Origin: Lachnospiraceae bacterium
GTDB taxonomy: Bacteria > Bacillota > Clostridia > Lachnospirales > Lachnospiraceae
Reading direction: 5' to 3'
Assembly (NCBI GenBank): GCA_902363445.1
Contig: CABJAB010000006.1
Coordinates: 62,001 to 126,000, forward strand
Length of the DNA: 64,000 nucleotides
The notes under the pieces are model-generated. The model saw only the letters and a program-made list of their open reading frames with translations, ran no database searches and was not told the DNA's origin. The stretch's first letter is position 1; every line of letters begins with the position of its first letter. The position numbers and the translations under genes were made by a program. Shown here one piece after another: positions 24,852-34,433 of the stretch.

Positions 24852-25877
24852 TCACCCAATATACATTGCATCTCCAAAGCTAAAGAACCGATACCTCTCC
24901 TTCACCGCCTCTTCATATGCCGCCAGAACATGCTCTCTGCCTGCCAGGGCGGAGACCAGCATCAAAAGCGTCGACTGGGGCAGGTGGAAATTGGTGATCA
25001 ATGCATCGATGCACTTGAATGTGTAGCCCGGATATATGAAAATTTCTGTCCAGCCGCTCTTCGCGTCAATATGCCCGTTTTCATCGGCCGCTGACTCCAG
25101 GGTCCGGCAGCTGGTGGTCCCTACGGAAATCACTCTGTGGCCGCCCTCTTTTGCGCGGTTGATCTTCTCCGCTTCCTCCGGCTCTATGCGGAAGAATTCC
25201 GAATGCATGTGGTGATCCTGGACATTCTCCACCTTGACCGGCCGGAAGGTCCCAAGCCCCACATGGAGGGTAACGCTCGCGATCTCCACTCCTTTGGCCT
25301 TGATTTCCTCTAAAAGCTCCTTTGTGAAATGGAGGCCGGCCGTAGGCGCGGCGGCAGATCCGTCGTATTTGGCATACACCGTCTGATAACGGTTCTTATC
25401 CTTGAGCGGATGCGTGATATAAGGAGGCAGCGGCATCTGGCCCAATTCATCCAGTATCTCTTCAAATATTCCGTCATAAGAGAACTGGATAAGCCGGTTC
25501 CCTTCCTCTACTACTTCCACTACGGTCCCTTTCAGCAGACCATCCCCAAAGGACAGCACCGTTCCGGCCTTAGCTTTCTTTCCCGGCTTCACCAGGGTTT
25601 CCCAGATGTTGTTCTCCTTCCGTTTCAGGAGCAGGACTTCAATCATGGCCCCCGTATCCTCCTTGACGCCGAACAGACGGGCCGGAATCACCTTCGTATT
25701 ATTGATGACAAGGCAATCGCCGGGAATCAGATCCTCCACAATGTCGCGGAATATCTTGTGCCCGACAGCTCCCGTATGCTTGTCCAAAGTCATAAGCCGT
25801 GAAGAACTCCTGTCGTCCAGAGGATCCTGGGCAATGAGTTCTTCAGGCAGTTCGTAATCAAAATCCTTTACATTCAT
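24852..25877 (-). CDS. queA: S-adenosylmethionine:tRNA ribosyltransferase-isomerase
   Basis: 341 residues, the normal QueA length, from the ATG at 25877 (GGGAGAG upstream). It transfers the ribosyl part of SAM to preQ1 at tRNA position 34, making epoxyqueuosine. Family segments seen: [19 protein letters not shown] at the start, [45 protein letters not shown] and [16 protein letters not shown]. It has terminators on both sides and appears monocistronic; tgt is not in the window. Confidence 0.96.
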   Translation of the reverse strand: MNVKDFDYELPEELIAQDPLDDRSSSRLMTLDKHTGAVGHKIFRDIVEDLIPGDCLVINNTKVIPARLFGVKEDTGAMIEVLLLKRKENNIWETLVKPGKKAKAGTVLSFGDGLLKGTVVEVVEEGNRLIQFSYDGIFEEILDELGQMPLPPYITHPLKDKNRYQTVYAKYDGSAAAPTAGLHFTKELLEEIKAKGVEIASVTLHVGLGTFRPVKVENVQDHHMHSEFFRIEPEEAEKINRAKEGGHRVISVGTTSCRTLESAADENGHIDAKSGWTEIFIYPGYTFKCIDALITNFHLPQSTLLMLVSALAGREHVLAAYEEAVKERYRFFSFGDAMYIG

Positions 25878-25911
25878 GTTATCTCTCTCCCACTTGTGAC
25901 CAAACCTCAGA

Positions 25912-25938
25912 AAAAGGGACGTCTCACACGTCCCTTTT
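25912..25938 (-). terminator. intrinsic terminator of the SH3 protein gene
   Basis: Arms AAAAGGGACGT and ACGTCCCTTTT with a 5-nt loop, followed on the minus strand by T residues, between 25998-27248 and queA. Confidence 0.9.
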
Positions 25939-25997
25939 CCATATGCCGCTACGGTCATTTTTCCATGGCCGTATCATACTTTCAGAATACCCAGAAT

Positions 25998-27248
25998 CTA
26001 TTCAGACTGTGCAGGAGCTGCGGTAGTCAGATAACCGGCCCCTATATAGCAGGTTTCGCCTTCATAAATGACCCGGCTCCAGCTGTCATTATAGCCTGTC
26101 CGTTTTATGGACTCGCCCGTCAGAAGAGAACCGGCCACTTCTCCATTGGCATCGGGTGTCTTCCGAATACGCACGGTCTCTTTTGCATAGACCGTCTCAT
26201 CCACTTCTGTAAAGCCGTCTCCCTGTGCCTGGCTTTCAGGAGCTGTCGCCGTAAGATAGCCGGCGGCAACATAACAAGTCTCTCCATTAAACTCCACACG
26301 GCTCCAGCCGTCATTATAACCGGTTCGGCGGACTGACTGGCCTCCTGCCAGAGATCCAGCCACTTCTCCGCTGGCATCCGGCGTCTTCCTGACTTTGACA
26401 TTTTCCTTCGCGTAAACAGTCTCATCCACATCGGTGAACGCACTGTTATCGGCAGATGAGGACTCGGGAGAACCCGTCGTCTCCGATGAAGATTCCCCGC
26501 CGTTATCCTGTTCATTACCATACAGCTTCGTCACCAGGGCGTTTAACGCCTCGTCACCGGCCATCGCTTCCGTCAGCTTATCATCCGTTTCCTTTAAAAG
26601 AGCCTTTACGTCTTCTCTTGTATTTACTTCTTCCATATAAGCGGCGATCTCATTATCCACATCCTGATTGTAGATATAAATGTCCCCCGCGTCATTGGTG
26701 CAGACATACAGACGAATCAGACAGGGTGCCGGCGTCTCCACGTTCAGGAACTTCATATCATAAGATACATAAACAATATAAGTACCGTCCACAAGGCCGT
26801 TCAGTGTATAGCATACCATGTTCTGGTAGCTCTCAACGAACTCCTTTTCAGCCTTCAGCTGCTCCTCTGAGATGGACTCCGTAGAATCCACGAGCTTTGC
26901 CAGGGCGCTCACATCACAGTTCTGGACCGCGGTAAAATAGGAATTCACCAGCGCATTGATCTCCGGATGCGCATCCTTTTCCAGCGTGCCTCCCTGTTCC
27001 GGCGAAGCGCTGCTGCTTAAATCAATTACCGTGGTTTCTTTATCTTTTCCGTTCTTTTTTACTTTTCCCACAACTATGATCACTGTCACCACCACAAGAA
27101 TGGCGACCAGCGCCAGGATGATATATTTTCCATATAATTGCAGAAACTCAACAAAGGGATTCCGTTTTTTTCTTCTTCTGCGGGAGCTCCCGCTTTTCTT
27201 CTGTTCATCCGAGTCCGGTTTCTTCTGCCAAGATTTCAGTTCGTCCAT
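25998..27248 (-). CDS. membrane-anchored protein with two C-terminal SH3 domains
   Basis: 416 residues. A basic cytoplasmic N-terminus (RRRRKKRNPF) precedes one membrane helix (about 40-62), so the rest faces outside. The middle (about 85-250) is an uncharacterised helical domain with the acidic linker SSETTGSPESSSADN. Two SH3_3-type domains (about 275-340 and 350-415) are near copies, each with DETVYAKE, VRKTPD or IRKTPD and GYND.WSRV. Bacterial SH3 domains usually bind peptidoglycan. AAAGGAGG precedes the ATG and the promoter is at 27306-27334. Likely a cell-wall-associated protein with no visible enzyme domain. Confidence 0.85.
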   Translation of the reverse strand: MDELKSWQKKPDSDEQKKSGSSRRRRKKRNPFVEFLQLYGKYIILALVAILVVVTVIIVVGKVKKNGKDKETTVIDLSSSASPEQGGTLEKDAHPEINALVNSYFTAVQNCDVSALAKLVDSTESISEEQLKAEKEFVESYQNMVCYTLNGLVDGTYIVYVSYDMKFLNVETPAPCLIRLYVCTNDAGDIYIYNQDVDNEIAAYMEEVNTREDVKALLKETDDKLTEAMAGDEALNALVTKLYGNEQDNGGESSSETTGSPESSSADNSAFTDVDETVYAKENVKVRKTPDASGEVAGSLAGGQSVRRTGYNDGWSRVEFNGETCYVAAGYLTATAPESQAQGDGFTEVDETVYAKETVRIRKTPDANGEVAGSLLTGESIKRTGYNDSWSRVIYEGETCYIGAGYLTTAAPAQSE

Positions 27249-27305
27249 TCAAAAGCCTCCTTTTCTGACAGGCAACCGACAGGCCGCCATCTTGAGCATG
27301 TGTAC

Positions 27306-27334
27306 ATAATAGCAAAAAAACCATAAAAATGCAA
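27306..27334 (-). promoter_or_regulatory. promoter of the SH3 protein gene
   Basis: Minus-strand TTGCAT (27334-27329), 17-bp spacer ending in TGC, TATTAT (27311-27306); an extended -10 promoter. Confidence 0.8.
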
Positions 27335-27370
27335 CAAACTCATAATTTTTTAATTTTTTTCATTTTTCGC

Positions 27371-27399
27371 TTGCCCTTCTCTCGTAAATGAGTTAGAAT
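27371..27399 (+). promoter_or_regulatory. promoter of tRNA-Arg
   Basis: TTGCCC (27371-27376), 17-bp spacer, TAGAAT (27394-27399), 23 bp before the tRNA. Confidence 0.75.
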
Positions 27400-27421
27400 A
27401 TTCTTCGATGGACTTTTACAT

Positions 27422-27493
27422 GCACCTGTAGCTCAGTGGATAGAGCAGTGGCCTCCGGAGCCGCGTGCGGTGGTTCGATTCCACTCAGGTGCA
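27422..27493 (+). tRNA. tRNA-Arg (anticodon CCG)
   Basis: The cloverleaf folds fully: acceptor GCACCTG/CAGGTGC, D arm GCTC...GAGC, anticodon stem GTGGC/GCCGC with loop CTCCGGA (anticodon CCG), T arm GGTGG-TTCGATT-CCACT. Discriminator A at 27493; CCA is not encoded. Confidence 0.96.
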
Positions 27494-27694
27494 GTCCTTC
27501 TTTTTTCAGCCGTTCGGCGCCGATTCCCATTTTAGCATTCGTCAATTGAAGATTTTGTTATCAGCAGTTATTTTGGCGGCTGTTTTTTCTAATGCTTCTG
27601 CATCATTTATCCTGTCTAGTATCTTAACCATTCATTTCTTTTACGGAAATCCCGTTTCTTACACGGGCATTCCGCTTCTTTGGAGGTATTTTCT

Positions 27695-28705
27695 ATGAAC
27701 TATCCTGATTTTCTGTCTCAAATCCGTTGTCAGATGGAACTCCGCATGGGCAGCCAGGCCTCTGTATCCATTCAGCCTGTTCTGAAGAACAATGATCTGC
27801 ATCTCGACGGCCTTCTTATCATGCAGCCGGGAGAAAACATCACTCCCACCATATATCTCAACGATTATTATGAGGAATACCTGGGCGGCGCTTCCATGCA
27901 GGATATCCTCTCGGATATCGAATGCGTCTATGAAACCCACCGCTGTCCTGCCAGCTTCGACGTGGCGCTGTTCCAGGACTTCGAACGTCTGAAAGGAAAG
28001 ATCGCTTTCCGCCTTATAAACCGCGCCGCCAATAAAACGCTGCTGGAGGACCTTCCTTTCATTCCATTCCTCGATCTGGCCGTCGTTTTTTATTTCACCA
28101 TAGAAAACGATTTTATCGGCAGCTCCACCGCTCTTATCCATAAAAGACATATGGAACTCTGGGAAACGACCGCGGAAGAACTATACCTTCTGGCCTTTTC
28201 CAACACACGCTCTCATTATGGCTGTGAAATACGTCCTATGGAACAGCTGATACGGGAGATCCTGGAGCGTGACGGCAGTCCCTTTCTGAAAAAGGACTCG
28301 TCTGTTTACGACTGCCTTTCCAGCGGCACCGGGCAGGTATTAGAATCATCTGCCGGCATGGCAGACTGCTGCCCGGAAAAAAAATCGGCAAATCCCATGT
28401 ATATCCTGACCAACCGTGAACGTGCCTTCGGCGCGGTCTGCCTGCTGTACGACGAGGTACTGCAGAAGTTCGCTGATGAACTGGACGACGACTTCTACGT
28501 TCTGCCCAGCTCCATACATGAGGTCATACTTCTTCCCTGCAAAAAAAGCCCGTCGCCGGATTCTCTTCAAAATATGGTCCGGGAGATCAATGAAACCGAC
28601 GTCGCTCCGGATGAGGTCCTTTCTGACCATATCTATGTCTACCGGGCGGCCGGCCGTCATCTGGGCCTTGTCCTCTTCTCCCATGAAAAAATATGCTGTC
28701 ATTAG
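27695..28705 (+). CDS. DUF5688-like protein, function unknown
   Basis: 336 residues from the ATG at 27695, with TGGAGG 8 nt upstream. The pattern NDLHLDGLLIMQPGENITPT, then IYLNDYYEEYLGG, and later MYILTNRERAFGAVCLLYDE and SSIHEVILLPCKK, matches what I recall of a Clostridia family of unknown function (DUF5688), often present in several copies per genome. No signal peptide or membrane segment. It lies alone between a tRNA and the convergent pnp gene. The 200 bp between the tRNA and this start show no clear promoter. Confidence 0.7.
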   Translation: MNYPDFLSQIRCQMELRMGSQASVSIQPVLKNNDLHLDGLLIMQPGENITPTIYLNDYYEEYLGGASMQDILSDIECVYETHRCPASFDVALFQDFERLKGKIAFRLINRAANKTLLEDLPFIPFLDLAVVFYFTIENDFIGSSTALIHKRHMELWETTAEELYLLAFSNTRSHYGCEIRPMEQLIREILERDGSPFLKKDSSVYDCLSSGTGQVLESSAGMADCCPEKKSANPMYILTNRERAFGAVCLLYDEVLQKFADELDDDFYVLPSSIHEVILLPCKKSPSPDSLQNMVREINETDVAPDEVLSDHIYVYRAAGRHLGLVLFSHEKICCH

Positions 28706-28720
28706 CTGCATTTAGAAAAA

Positions 28721-28752
28721 GTGCGGTAGAAATCCCTTGTCTCCTACCGCAC
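28721..28752 (-). terminator. intrinsic terminator of pnp
   Basis: GTGCGGTAG and CTACCGCAC arms, followed on the minus strand by TTTTT; placed between convergent genes. Confidence 0.85.
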
Positions 28753-28795
28753 AGTTCTATTCGCTATATTCAATTTACAGGCATCAAACCTTCTT

Positions 28796-30910
28796 TTACT
28801 TAGAAGACTCTCCCGCCTTTTCCTGAGGGACATCCTTCAGGCTCAGATTGATTCTTCCCATACGGTCGATCTCCAGTACCTTCACGGTCACTTCATCGCC
28901 AATGTTCAAAACATCCTCCACCTTCTCCACACGCTTCTGGGAAAGCTTTGAAATATGAATCAGGCCGTCCTTATTGGGAGCCAGCTCCACAAAAGCGCCG
29001 AAATTCATGATCCGTACAACTTTTCCGGTAATGATCTCGCCGGCCTCCACATCATTGACAATGCGGTTAATGATCGTTATCGCTCTGTCAATCATTTCCT
29101 TGTCCGTACCGCATACAGAAACGGAACCGTCATCTTCGATATCAATCTTCACGCCGGTCTCTTCAATGATTCTGTTGATGACCTTGCCCTGCTTGCCGAC
29201 CACATCACCAATCTTTGTGGGATCGATCTGAATCTGCAGAATCTTGGGCGCATATTTGCCCACTTCATGCCTGGGCTCTGAAATCACAGGGTTCATGACC
29301 TCATCCAGAATATAATACCTGGCTTCCTTCGTCTTGGCGATAGCCTCCTCGATGATCGGCCTTGTAAGTCCATGGATCTTGATATCCATCTGGATGGCTG
29401 TAATACCCTTATGAGTTCCCGCCACCTTGAAATCCATGTCGCCGAAGAAATCCTCCAGCCCCTGGATATCAGTCAGCACAATGTAATCGTCATCTGTATC
29501 CCCAGTCACCAGACCACAGGAGATGCCCGCGACCGCGCTCTTAATGGGCACGCCTGCCGCCATCAGCGACAAGGAAGAGGCGCATACACTGGCCTGAGAA
29601 GTGGAGCCATTGGACTCCATCGTCTCTGAAACCGTCCGGATTGCGTAAGGGAATTCCTCTTCCGAAGGAAGCACGGGAATCAAGGCTCTCTCCGCCAGCG
29701 CACCATGACCGATCTCACGGCGTCCCGGCCCTCTGCTGGGTTTCGTCTCACCTACTGAGTAGGAAGGGAAATTGTAATGATGCATATATCTCTTAGACGT
29801 CTCATTGCCATCCAGCCCGTCTAACTTCTGGCGTTCAGAAAGCGGCGCAAGGGTGCATGCGTTGAGAATCTGAGTCTGTCCGCGGGTAAACATGCCGGAA
29901 CCGTGCACTCTGGGCAGGATATCCACTTCTGCCGCCAGAGGGCGGATCTGTGTGATCTGTCTGCCATCGGGGCGCTTGTGATCCTTCAGAATCATCTTGC
30001 GGACCGTCTTCTTCTGGTATTTATAAAGGGCCTCCCCAATAAGCGGCACCCAGTCGGGATGCTCTTCCGCATAGCGCTCTTCCAGCTCGGCTTCCAGCTT
30101 TTTGATGTTATCTTCTCTCACCTGCTTCACATCCGTGAAGACAGCGGCTTCCATAGCGTCGGAAGGGATCGCGGAGGTCATATCATCCCACAGCTCTGAG
30201 GAAACCTCGCAGCTCTCATAGCTGTGCTTGGGCTTTCCGCACTCTGCTACAATTGTATCAATGAATTTGATGACTTCCTGATTCAGCGCGTGAGCCGCGA
30301 AGATTGCTTCAATCATCTTATCCTCCGGCACTTCATTGGCCCCGGCCTCTATCATGATGACCTTATCCCTGGTAGAAGCTACCGTAAGAGCCAGATCAGA
30401 GACCTGCTTCTGGGCCGCGGTAGGATTAAAAATCAGCTCTCCATCAATCATACCGACAAGAGTGGCTGCCGTAGGGCCGTCAAAGGGAATGTCCGAAATG
30501 GAGACTGCGATGGCAGAACCCAGCATAGCCGTGAGCTCCGGACTGCATTCCGGATCCACTGACATGACCAGATTATTCAGTGTAACGTCATTTCTGTAAT
30601 CCTTGGGGAACAGAGGGCGCATGGGACGGTCGATCACCCGCGCCGTGAGGACTGAGTTCTCAGAAGCTTTTCCCTCTCTTCTGTTAAATCCTCCGGGAAT
30701 CTTCCCAACCGCGTACATTTTTTCCTCAAACTCCACGCTCAGGGGGAAGAAGTCAATGCCCTCCCTGGGTTTGTCAGATGCGGTAGCCGTAGAAAGTACC
30801 ACGGTGTCCCCATAATGCATGAACGCAGCGCCATTGGCCTGAGCCGCTACTCTGCCCACATCAACCGTCAGGGTTCTTCCGGCCAGTTCCATTGAAAAAC
30901 TCTTATACAT
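28796..30910 (-). CDS. pnp: polyribonucleotide nucleotidyltransferase (PNPase)
   Basis: 704 residues from the ATG at 30910, with AAGGAGATATC upstream. It degrades RNA from the 3' end using phosphate. Domains: first RNase PH (about 5-145, MELAGRTLTVDVGRVAAQAN), helical linker, second RNase PH (about 310-540, with RPDGRQITQIRPL and SMESNGSTSQASVC-like catalytic region), KH (about 555-615, QIDPTKIGDVVGKQGKVINR) and S1 (about 620-690, GKVVRIMNFGAFVELAPNKD). rpsO lies upstream, the usual order, with a weak terminator hairpin between. Confidence 0.97.
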   Translation of the reverse strand: MYKSFSMELAGRTLTVDVGRVAAQANGAAFMHYGDTVVLSTATASDKPREGIDFFPLSVEFEEKMYAVGKIPGGFNRREGKASENSVLTARVIDRPMRPLFPKDYRNDVTLNNLVMSVDPECSPELTAMLGSAIAVSISDIPFDGPTAATLVGMIDGELIFNPTAAQKQVSDLALTVASTRDKVIMIEAGANEVPEDKMIEAIFAAHALNQEVIKFIDTIVAECGKPKHSYESCEVSSELWDDMTSAIPSDAMEAAVFTDVKQVREDNIKKLEAELEERYAEEHPDWVPLIGEALYKYQKKTVRKMILKDHKRPDGRQITQIRPLAAEVDILPRVHGSGMFTRGQTQILNACTLAPLSERQKLDGLDGNETSKRYMHHYNFPSYSVGETKPSRGPGRREIGHGALAERALIPVLPSEEEFPYAIRTVSETMESNGSTSQASVCASSLSLMAAGVPIKSAVAGISCGLVTGDTDDDYIVLTDIQGLEDFFGDMDFKVAGTHKGITAIQMDIKIHGLTRPIIEEAIAKTKEARYYILDEVMNPVISEPRHEVGKYAPKILQIQIDPTKIGDVVGKQGKVINRIIEETGVKIDIEDDGSVSVCGTDKEMIDRAITIINRIVNDVEAGEIITGKVVRIMNFGAFVELAPNKDGLIHISKLSQKRVEKVEDVLNIGDEVTVKVLEIDRMGRINLSLKDVPQEKAGESSK

Positions 30911-31044
30911 ATGATATCTCCTTTTCTTTCTGAGGCAGAAGACACCGAAACTACTGAGAAACACAGCTTCCCGCCGCATAAGCTGCGCTTTTCAGTGGTC
31001 TCAATGTAAACTCCCGCCTGTTAATAGGTTTTGTCTTAAAAGAA

Positions 31045-31066
31045 CAGGGTGGATTTCTCCACCCTG
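31045..31066 (-). terminator. hairpin downstream of rpsO
   Basis: CAGGGTGGA and TCCACCCTG arms with a 4-nt loop, followed on the minus strand by TTCTTTT. Termination is probably partial, allowing read-through to pnp. Confidence 0.7.
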
Positions 31067-31085
31067 ATGCCTTCAAAATCCACGA

Positions 31086-31352
31086 TTATTTTCTGATTCC
31101 CAAACGAACGATCAAATTACGATATGCCTCGATGTCACTTCTCTTCAGATAATCCAGAAGGCCGCGTCTCTGACCAACCATTTTCAAAAGACCGCGTCTG
31201 GAATGATGATCCTTCTGATTCACTTTGAGATGCTCAGTCAGTTCAGTGATACGCTCTGTTAAGATTGCGATCTGAACCTCCGGTGAACCGGTATCGCCGG
31301 GTTTCCTTCCATAAGCTTCAATAATCTCTGCTTTCTTTTCCTTAGAAATCAT
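31086..31352 (-). CDS. rpsO: 30S ribosomal protein S15
   Basis: 88 residues, the exact family size, from the ATG at 31352 with AAGGAGG upstream. It binds the 16S rRNA three-way junction during 30S assembly. Family signatures: [39 protein letters not shown] and [12 protein letters not shown] at the end. A leader of about 85 nt between its promoter and start could host S15 autoregulation. pnp follows. Confidence 0.97.
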   Translation of the reverse strand: MISKEKKAEIIEAYGRKPGDTGSPEVQIAILTERITELTEHLKVNQKDHHSRRGLLKMVGQRRGLLDYLKRSDIEAYRNLIVRLGIRK

Positions 31353-31473
31353 TTCAATTTCCTCCTTATTCTTATTCACACCTGGCACCAGGCATCGGTT
31401 GGAGTATCCGTAAGCTGGGTGTCGGCGCATTTTTACACCATGCCAGTATAGCATACGTTTTACAAAAAGTAAA
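31353..31473 (-). promoter_or_regulatory. rpsO promoter and structured leader
   Basis: Minus-strand promoter TTTACT (31473-31468), 17-bp spacer, TATACT (31450-31445) with TGC before it. The leader can form GGTGT/ACACC and CCTGG/CCAGG stems before the ribosome binding site. S15 binds its own mRNA leader in several bacteria, so this may be a feedback element; no match to a defined motif was established. Confidence 0.6.
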
Positions 31474-31504
31474 CATGATTTTCATGCAAAGTGCTTGTTT
31501 TCCG

Positions 31505-32440
31505 TTACAATTCCGGCCGCTGTTTAAAATAAGCAAGGCTGCCCTCCGCGTCCCGTTTAAGCTGAGCCTTCAGCGCCGCCACGGAACCGAATTTTTCTTC
31601 TTTGCGAAGGTAGTGGAACAGCTGGACATCCAGGATTCTTCCATATACATCTTTATCAAAACCGAAAATATAGGTTTCCACACCCTTCGGATATTTTCCG
31701 GCTATGGTCGGTTTATAACCCACATTGGACACACTTTGGTAGACCGAACCGTCTATTTCCACCTTCGACACATATACGCCGTTGGGCGGAAGGAGCTTGT
31801 CCTCCACCGGAATCTGGTTAATGGTGGGCATGCCAAAGGTCCTCCCCAGGTGATTTCCGTGCACCACTTCACCCGTTACGGTATAAGGATATCCCAGCAG
31901 TTCATTCGCCCGTTCCACATTTCCCATCAGAAGCTCTCTCCTTATGAGTGTGCTGCTGATGATCTGTCCGTCCTCCGTAACTGCTTTTTCCATCACTTCC
32001 ACTTCATATCCATACCGGGGCGCAAGCTCCTTAAGAAGCGCCACGTTTCCCCGCCTTTTGTATCCAAAACAAAAGTCCGGTCCGGTTATGATCTTCTTCG
32101 CCTTCAGCCCCTCAGCCAATACTTTTTCCACAAAATACTCCGGCTCCATATGGTGCACTTCCTCGGTAAAGGGATACTCTATCATAAGTTCAACGCCCAG
32201 CTTTTCCATATGGGCCCTTTTTTCCCGGTTTGTGAGCAGAACAGGCTGTGCCCCGCCGTCCACAAGATTCTTCGGAGGGCGCAGGAAAGTAAAGACCACA
32301 GCCTGAAAACCTCGTTCCCTGGCCAAGAACAATTCATTTATAAGCTTTTGATGCCCTCTGTGGATGCCGTCAAACTTCCCCAAGGTGACCGCAGAAGGCC
32401 GATCCGTAGAAATCCCGGTTCGTCCGGTGATCAGTTCCAT
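31505..32440 (-). CDS. ribF: bifunctional riboflavin kinase / FAD synthetase
   Basis: 311 residues, normal length. The N-terminal adenylyltransferase domain has VTLGKFDGIHRGHQKLI near 20 (HxGH-type motif) and ITGPDFCFGYKRRGNV. The C-terminal riboflavin kinase domain (about 185-305) has GRTFGMPTINQI, PPNGVYVSKV and the closing DVQLFHYLRKEEKF. It makes FMN and FAD from riboflavin. It overlaps truB by 10 bp at the end of the infB operon, the common Firmicutes arrangement. Confidence 0.96.
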   Translation of the reverse strand: MELITGRTGISTDRPSAVTLGKFDGIHRGHQKLINELFLARERGFQAVVFTFLRPPKNLVDGGAQPVLLTNREKRAHMEKLGVELMIEYPFTEEVHHMEPEYFVEKVLAEGLKAKKIITGPDFCFGYKRRGNVALLKELAPRYGYEVEVMEKAVTEDGQIISSTLIRRELLMGNVERANELLGYPYTVTGEVVHGNHLGRTFGMPTINQIPVEDKLLPPNGVYVSKVEIDGSVYQSVSNVGYKPTIAGKYPKGVETYIFGFDKDVYGRILDVQLFHYLRKEEKFGSVAALKAQLKRDAEGSLAYFKQRPEL

Positions 32441-33399
32441 TGTCTTTCCTCCATTACTCCGTCCGACACCGTGAAAAACAATTTCACAGGACGGTACCGC
32501 CGAATAGCTTCGTCAAAGGAATAGATTCCCATGAACTGACCGCGCCTGTCATACAGCCGGATCTTCTCTTCTGCCTTGTTCTCCGTTTCCTCGCCGGTAT
32601 CTGTTCCCGCTCTATCCTCTTCTCCCCTGTCAAGTTCCGACAGCTTTAAAGGATTTCCGTTATATAGAAGTTTCTCCGTTCCTTCTGCCGCCCGGTAAGC
32701 CGGATACTCAGGGAACAGGGAATCTATGGAGATCAGCTTCTCTTCCAGCGCTGCCTCATCCCGCAGAAGCTCTACCTGTGAAAGAGTCAGCGCGTCTTCC
32801 ATACGAAAATCGGCGACTCTCACGCGGACCAGTGACTCCATACAGCCCCCGCATCCCAGTTTCTTACCGATATCATGGCAGAGCGTACGGATATATGTCC
32901 CTTTCGAACAAGTAACCGTCAATGTGACCCGGGGAAGCTCTACTTTTTCTATGATGATCTCATGGATCGTCACCGGCCGCGCAGCTCTTTCTATTTCTTT
33001 TCCCTGTCTGGCCAGCTCATACAGCTTCTTTCCGCCGACCTTCAGGGCAGAATACATCGGAGGCACCTGGGCATACGGCCCGACAAAACTCAGGACTGCT
33101 TCCCGGACACTTTTCTCATTCACATCTGCGGAAGACCTCGCGGTTATATGTCCCGTGACATCCTGAGTATCCGTCTCGATTCCAAGCAGAAGCACCGCCC
33201 GGTACGTCTTATCCTTATCCGCTAAGAGTTCGCAGACCTTCGTCGCTTTTCCCAGGCAGACCGGCAGAACGCCTTCCGCGTCCGGATCGAGAGTCCCCGT
33301 ATGACCAATCTTTTTCTGTTTCAAAATTCCACGGAGCTTTGCCACCACATCGTGGGAGGTAAAGCCCCGCTCCTTATATATATTCAATAATCCATCCAT
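32431..33399 (-). CDS. truB: tRNA pseudouridine-55 synthase
   Basis: 322 residues from the ATG at 33399. It isomerises U55 in the tRNA T loop. It shows MDGLLNIYKERGFTSHDVV, KKIGHTGTLDPDAEGVLPVCLGKATK with the catalytic Asp (GTLDPDA), VPPMYSALKVGGKKLYELAR and TCSKGTYIRTLCHDIG. A Glu/Asp-rich insert (about 270-295) sits in the C-terminal RNA-binding region. It lies 22 bp after the nrnA-like gene and overlaps ribF. Confidence 0.96.
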   Translation of the reverse strand: MDGLLNIYKERGFTSHDVVAKLRGILKQKKIGHTGTLDPDAEGVLPVCLGKATKVCELLADKDKTYRAVLLLGIETDTQDVTGHITARSSADVNEKSVREAVLSFVGPYAQVPPMYSALKVGGKKLYELARQGKEIERAARPVTIHEIIIEKVELPRVTLTVTCSKGTYIRTLCHDIGKKLGCGGCMESLVRVRVADFRMEDALTLSQVELLRDEAALEEKLISIDSLFPEYPAYRAAEGTEKLLYNGNPLKLSELDRGEEDRAGTDTGEETENKAEEKIRLYDRRGQFMGIYSFDEAIRRYRPVKLFFTVSDGVMEERQWN

Positions 33400-33421
33400 A
33401 ACTGGTCTTCCCACTTCCAGG

Positions 33422-34387
33422 CTATCTCAGGCCGGCGTCCATAAGCTGCATCTCTATGCGCTCTGACAGGTTATTTAGCACGTCGTATACAGAGCCTGTC
33501 ATCGTGCATCCGGCCGCCCTCACATGGCCTCCGCCGCCGAAAAACGCGGCGATCCGGCTCACATCCACTACGTTGTTCGAACGCATGCTGACCTTGAATT
33601 CCTGCGGAGCCGTTTCGTATAAAAAGACAGCGCATTCTACACCTTTGGTGATTCTCAGCTGGTCGATGATTCCGTCCAGATCCTTAGTATCCACCTGATA
33701 AAAGTCCAGATCCTTCTGGCGCACCGCCGAATAAATGCAGACTCCGTCCATAAACAGCACGCTTTCCGTCAAAGACCTGCCTAAAATCTGATTCTGTTTA
33801 TAAGTCTTCTCATAAAAAGTCCTGTCTATAATCTCGGAGAACGGGATTCCTTTCTCAATGAGCCGGCCGGCAATCTCCATGGTAGCTCTTGTAGTATTGG
33901 AGTGCTTGAACACCCCGGTATCGTGAACGATGCCCATATACAGGCATTCTGCCACTTGTCTGTCCACATAAGCATCATCCATCAGCGTATAGAGAACTTC
34001 ACTGGTCGCGCTGCATTCCGGACGCACATGCATGAGCCTAGCAAATCCGGTATTCGTCACATGATGATCAATGCAGACTGTTTTTCCCGCATGGTCAAAA
34101 TAACCCGCGAAGTCTCCCAGCCGTTCTTTGTCACTGGCATCCAGCACAATACAAAGATCGTATACATTTCCGTCGGCTGTATCATGGCTTACAGTATCCG
34201 CCCCTTTTAAAAAGCTGAATGCCTCCGGAAAAGATTCCAGATACACCTGAACCTGAAGCTCCGGCGCCGACAGCTCCAGATAGTTGCGAAGTCCCAGGCA
34301 GGAACCGACACAGTCTCCATCCGGCCTTACGTGCCCGATGACAGCAACATTATTCACTTTGGTCAAAATCTCCTTAAGCTGTTCCAT
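33422..34387 (-). CDS. nrnA: DHH/DHHA1 phosphoesterase, NrnA-like
   Basis: 321 residues. Motifs: AVIGHVRPDGDCVGSCLG, LCIVLDASD, the DHH motif CIDHHVTN, and a C-terminal DHHA1 domain with FGGGGHVRAAGC. NrnA acts as a nano-RNase on 2-5 nt RNAs and often as a pAp phosphatase. The place between rbfA and truB is typical in Firmicutes. AAAGGAG precedes the ATG. Confidence 0.9.
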   Translation of the reverse strand: MEQLKEILTKVNNVAVIGHVRPDGDCVGSCLGLRNYLELSAPELQVQVYLESFPEAFSFLKGADTVSHDTADGNVYDLCIVLDASDKERLGDFAGYFDHAGKTVCIDHHVTNTGFARLMHVRPECSATSEVLYTLMDDAYVDRQVAECLYMGIVHDTGVFKHSNTTRATMEIAGRLIEKGIPFSEIIDRTFYEKTYKQNQILGRSLTESVLFMDGVCIYSAVRQKDLDFYQVDTKDLDGIIDQLRITKGVECAVFLYETAPQEFKVSMRSNNVVDVSRIAAFFGGGGHVRAAGCTMTGSVYDVLNNLSERIEMQLMDAGLR

Positions 34388-34433
34388 ATCTGCTCCTTTC
34401 CGTCTCTGTTTCGCTGTCTTTCCCGCGGCATTT

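Noticed and set aside
31475..32524. A 349-codon plus-strand frame opposite ribF
   Set aside because: ribF on the other strand has full family motifs, a ribosome binding site and operon context.
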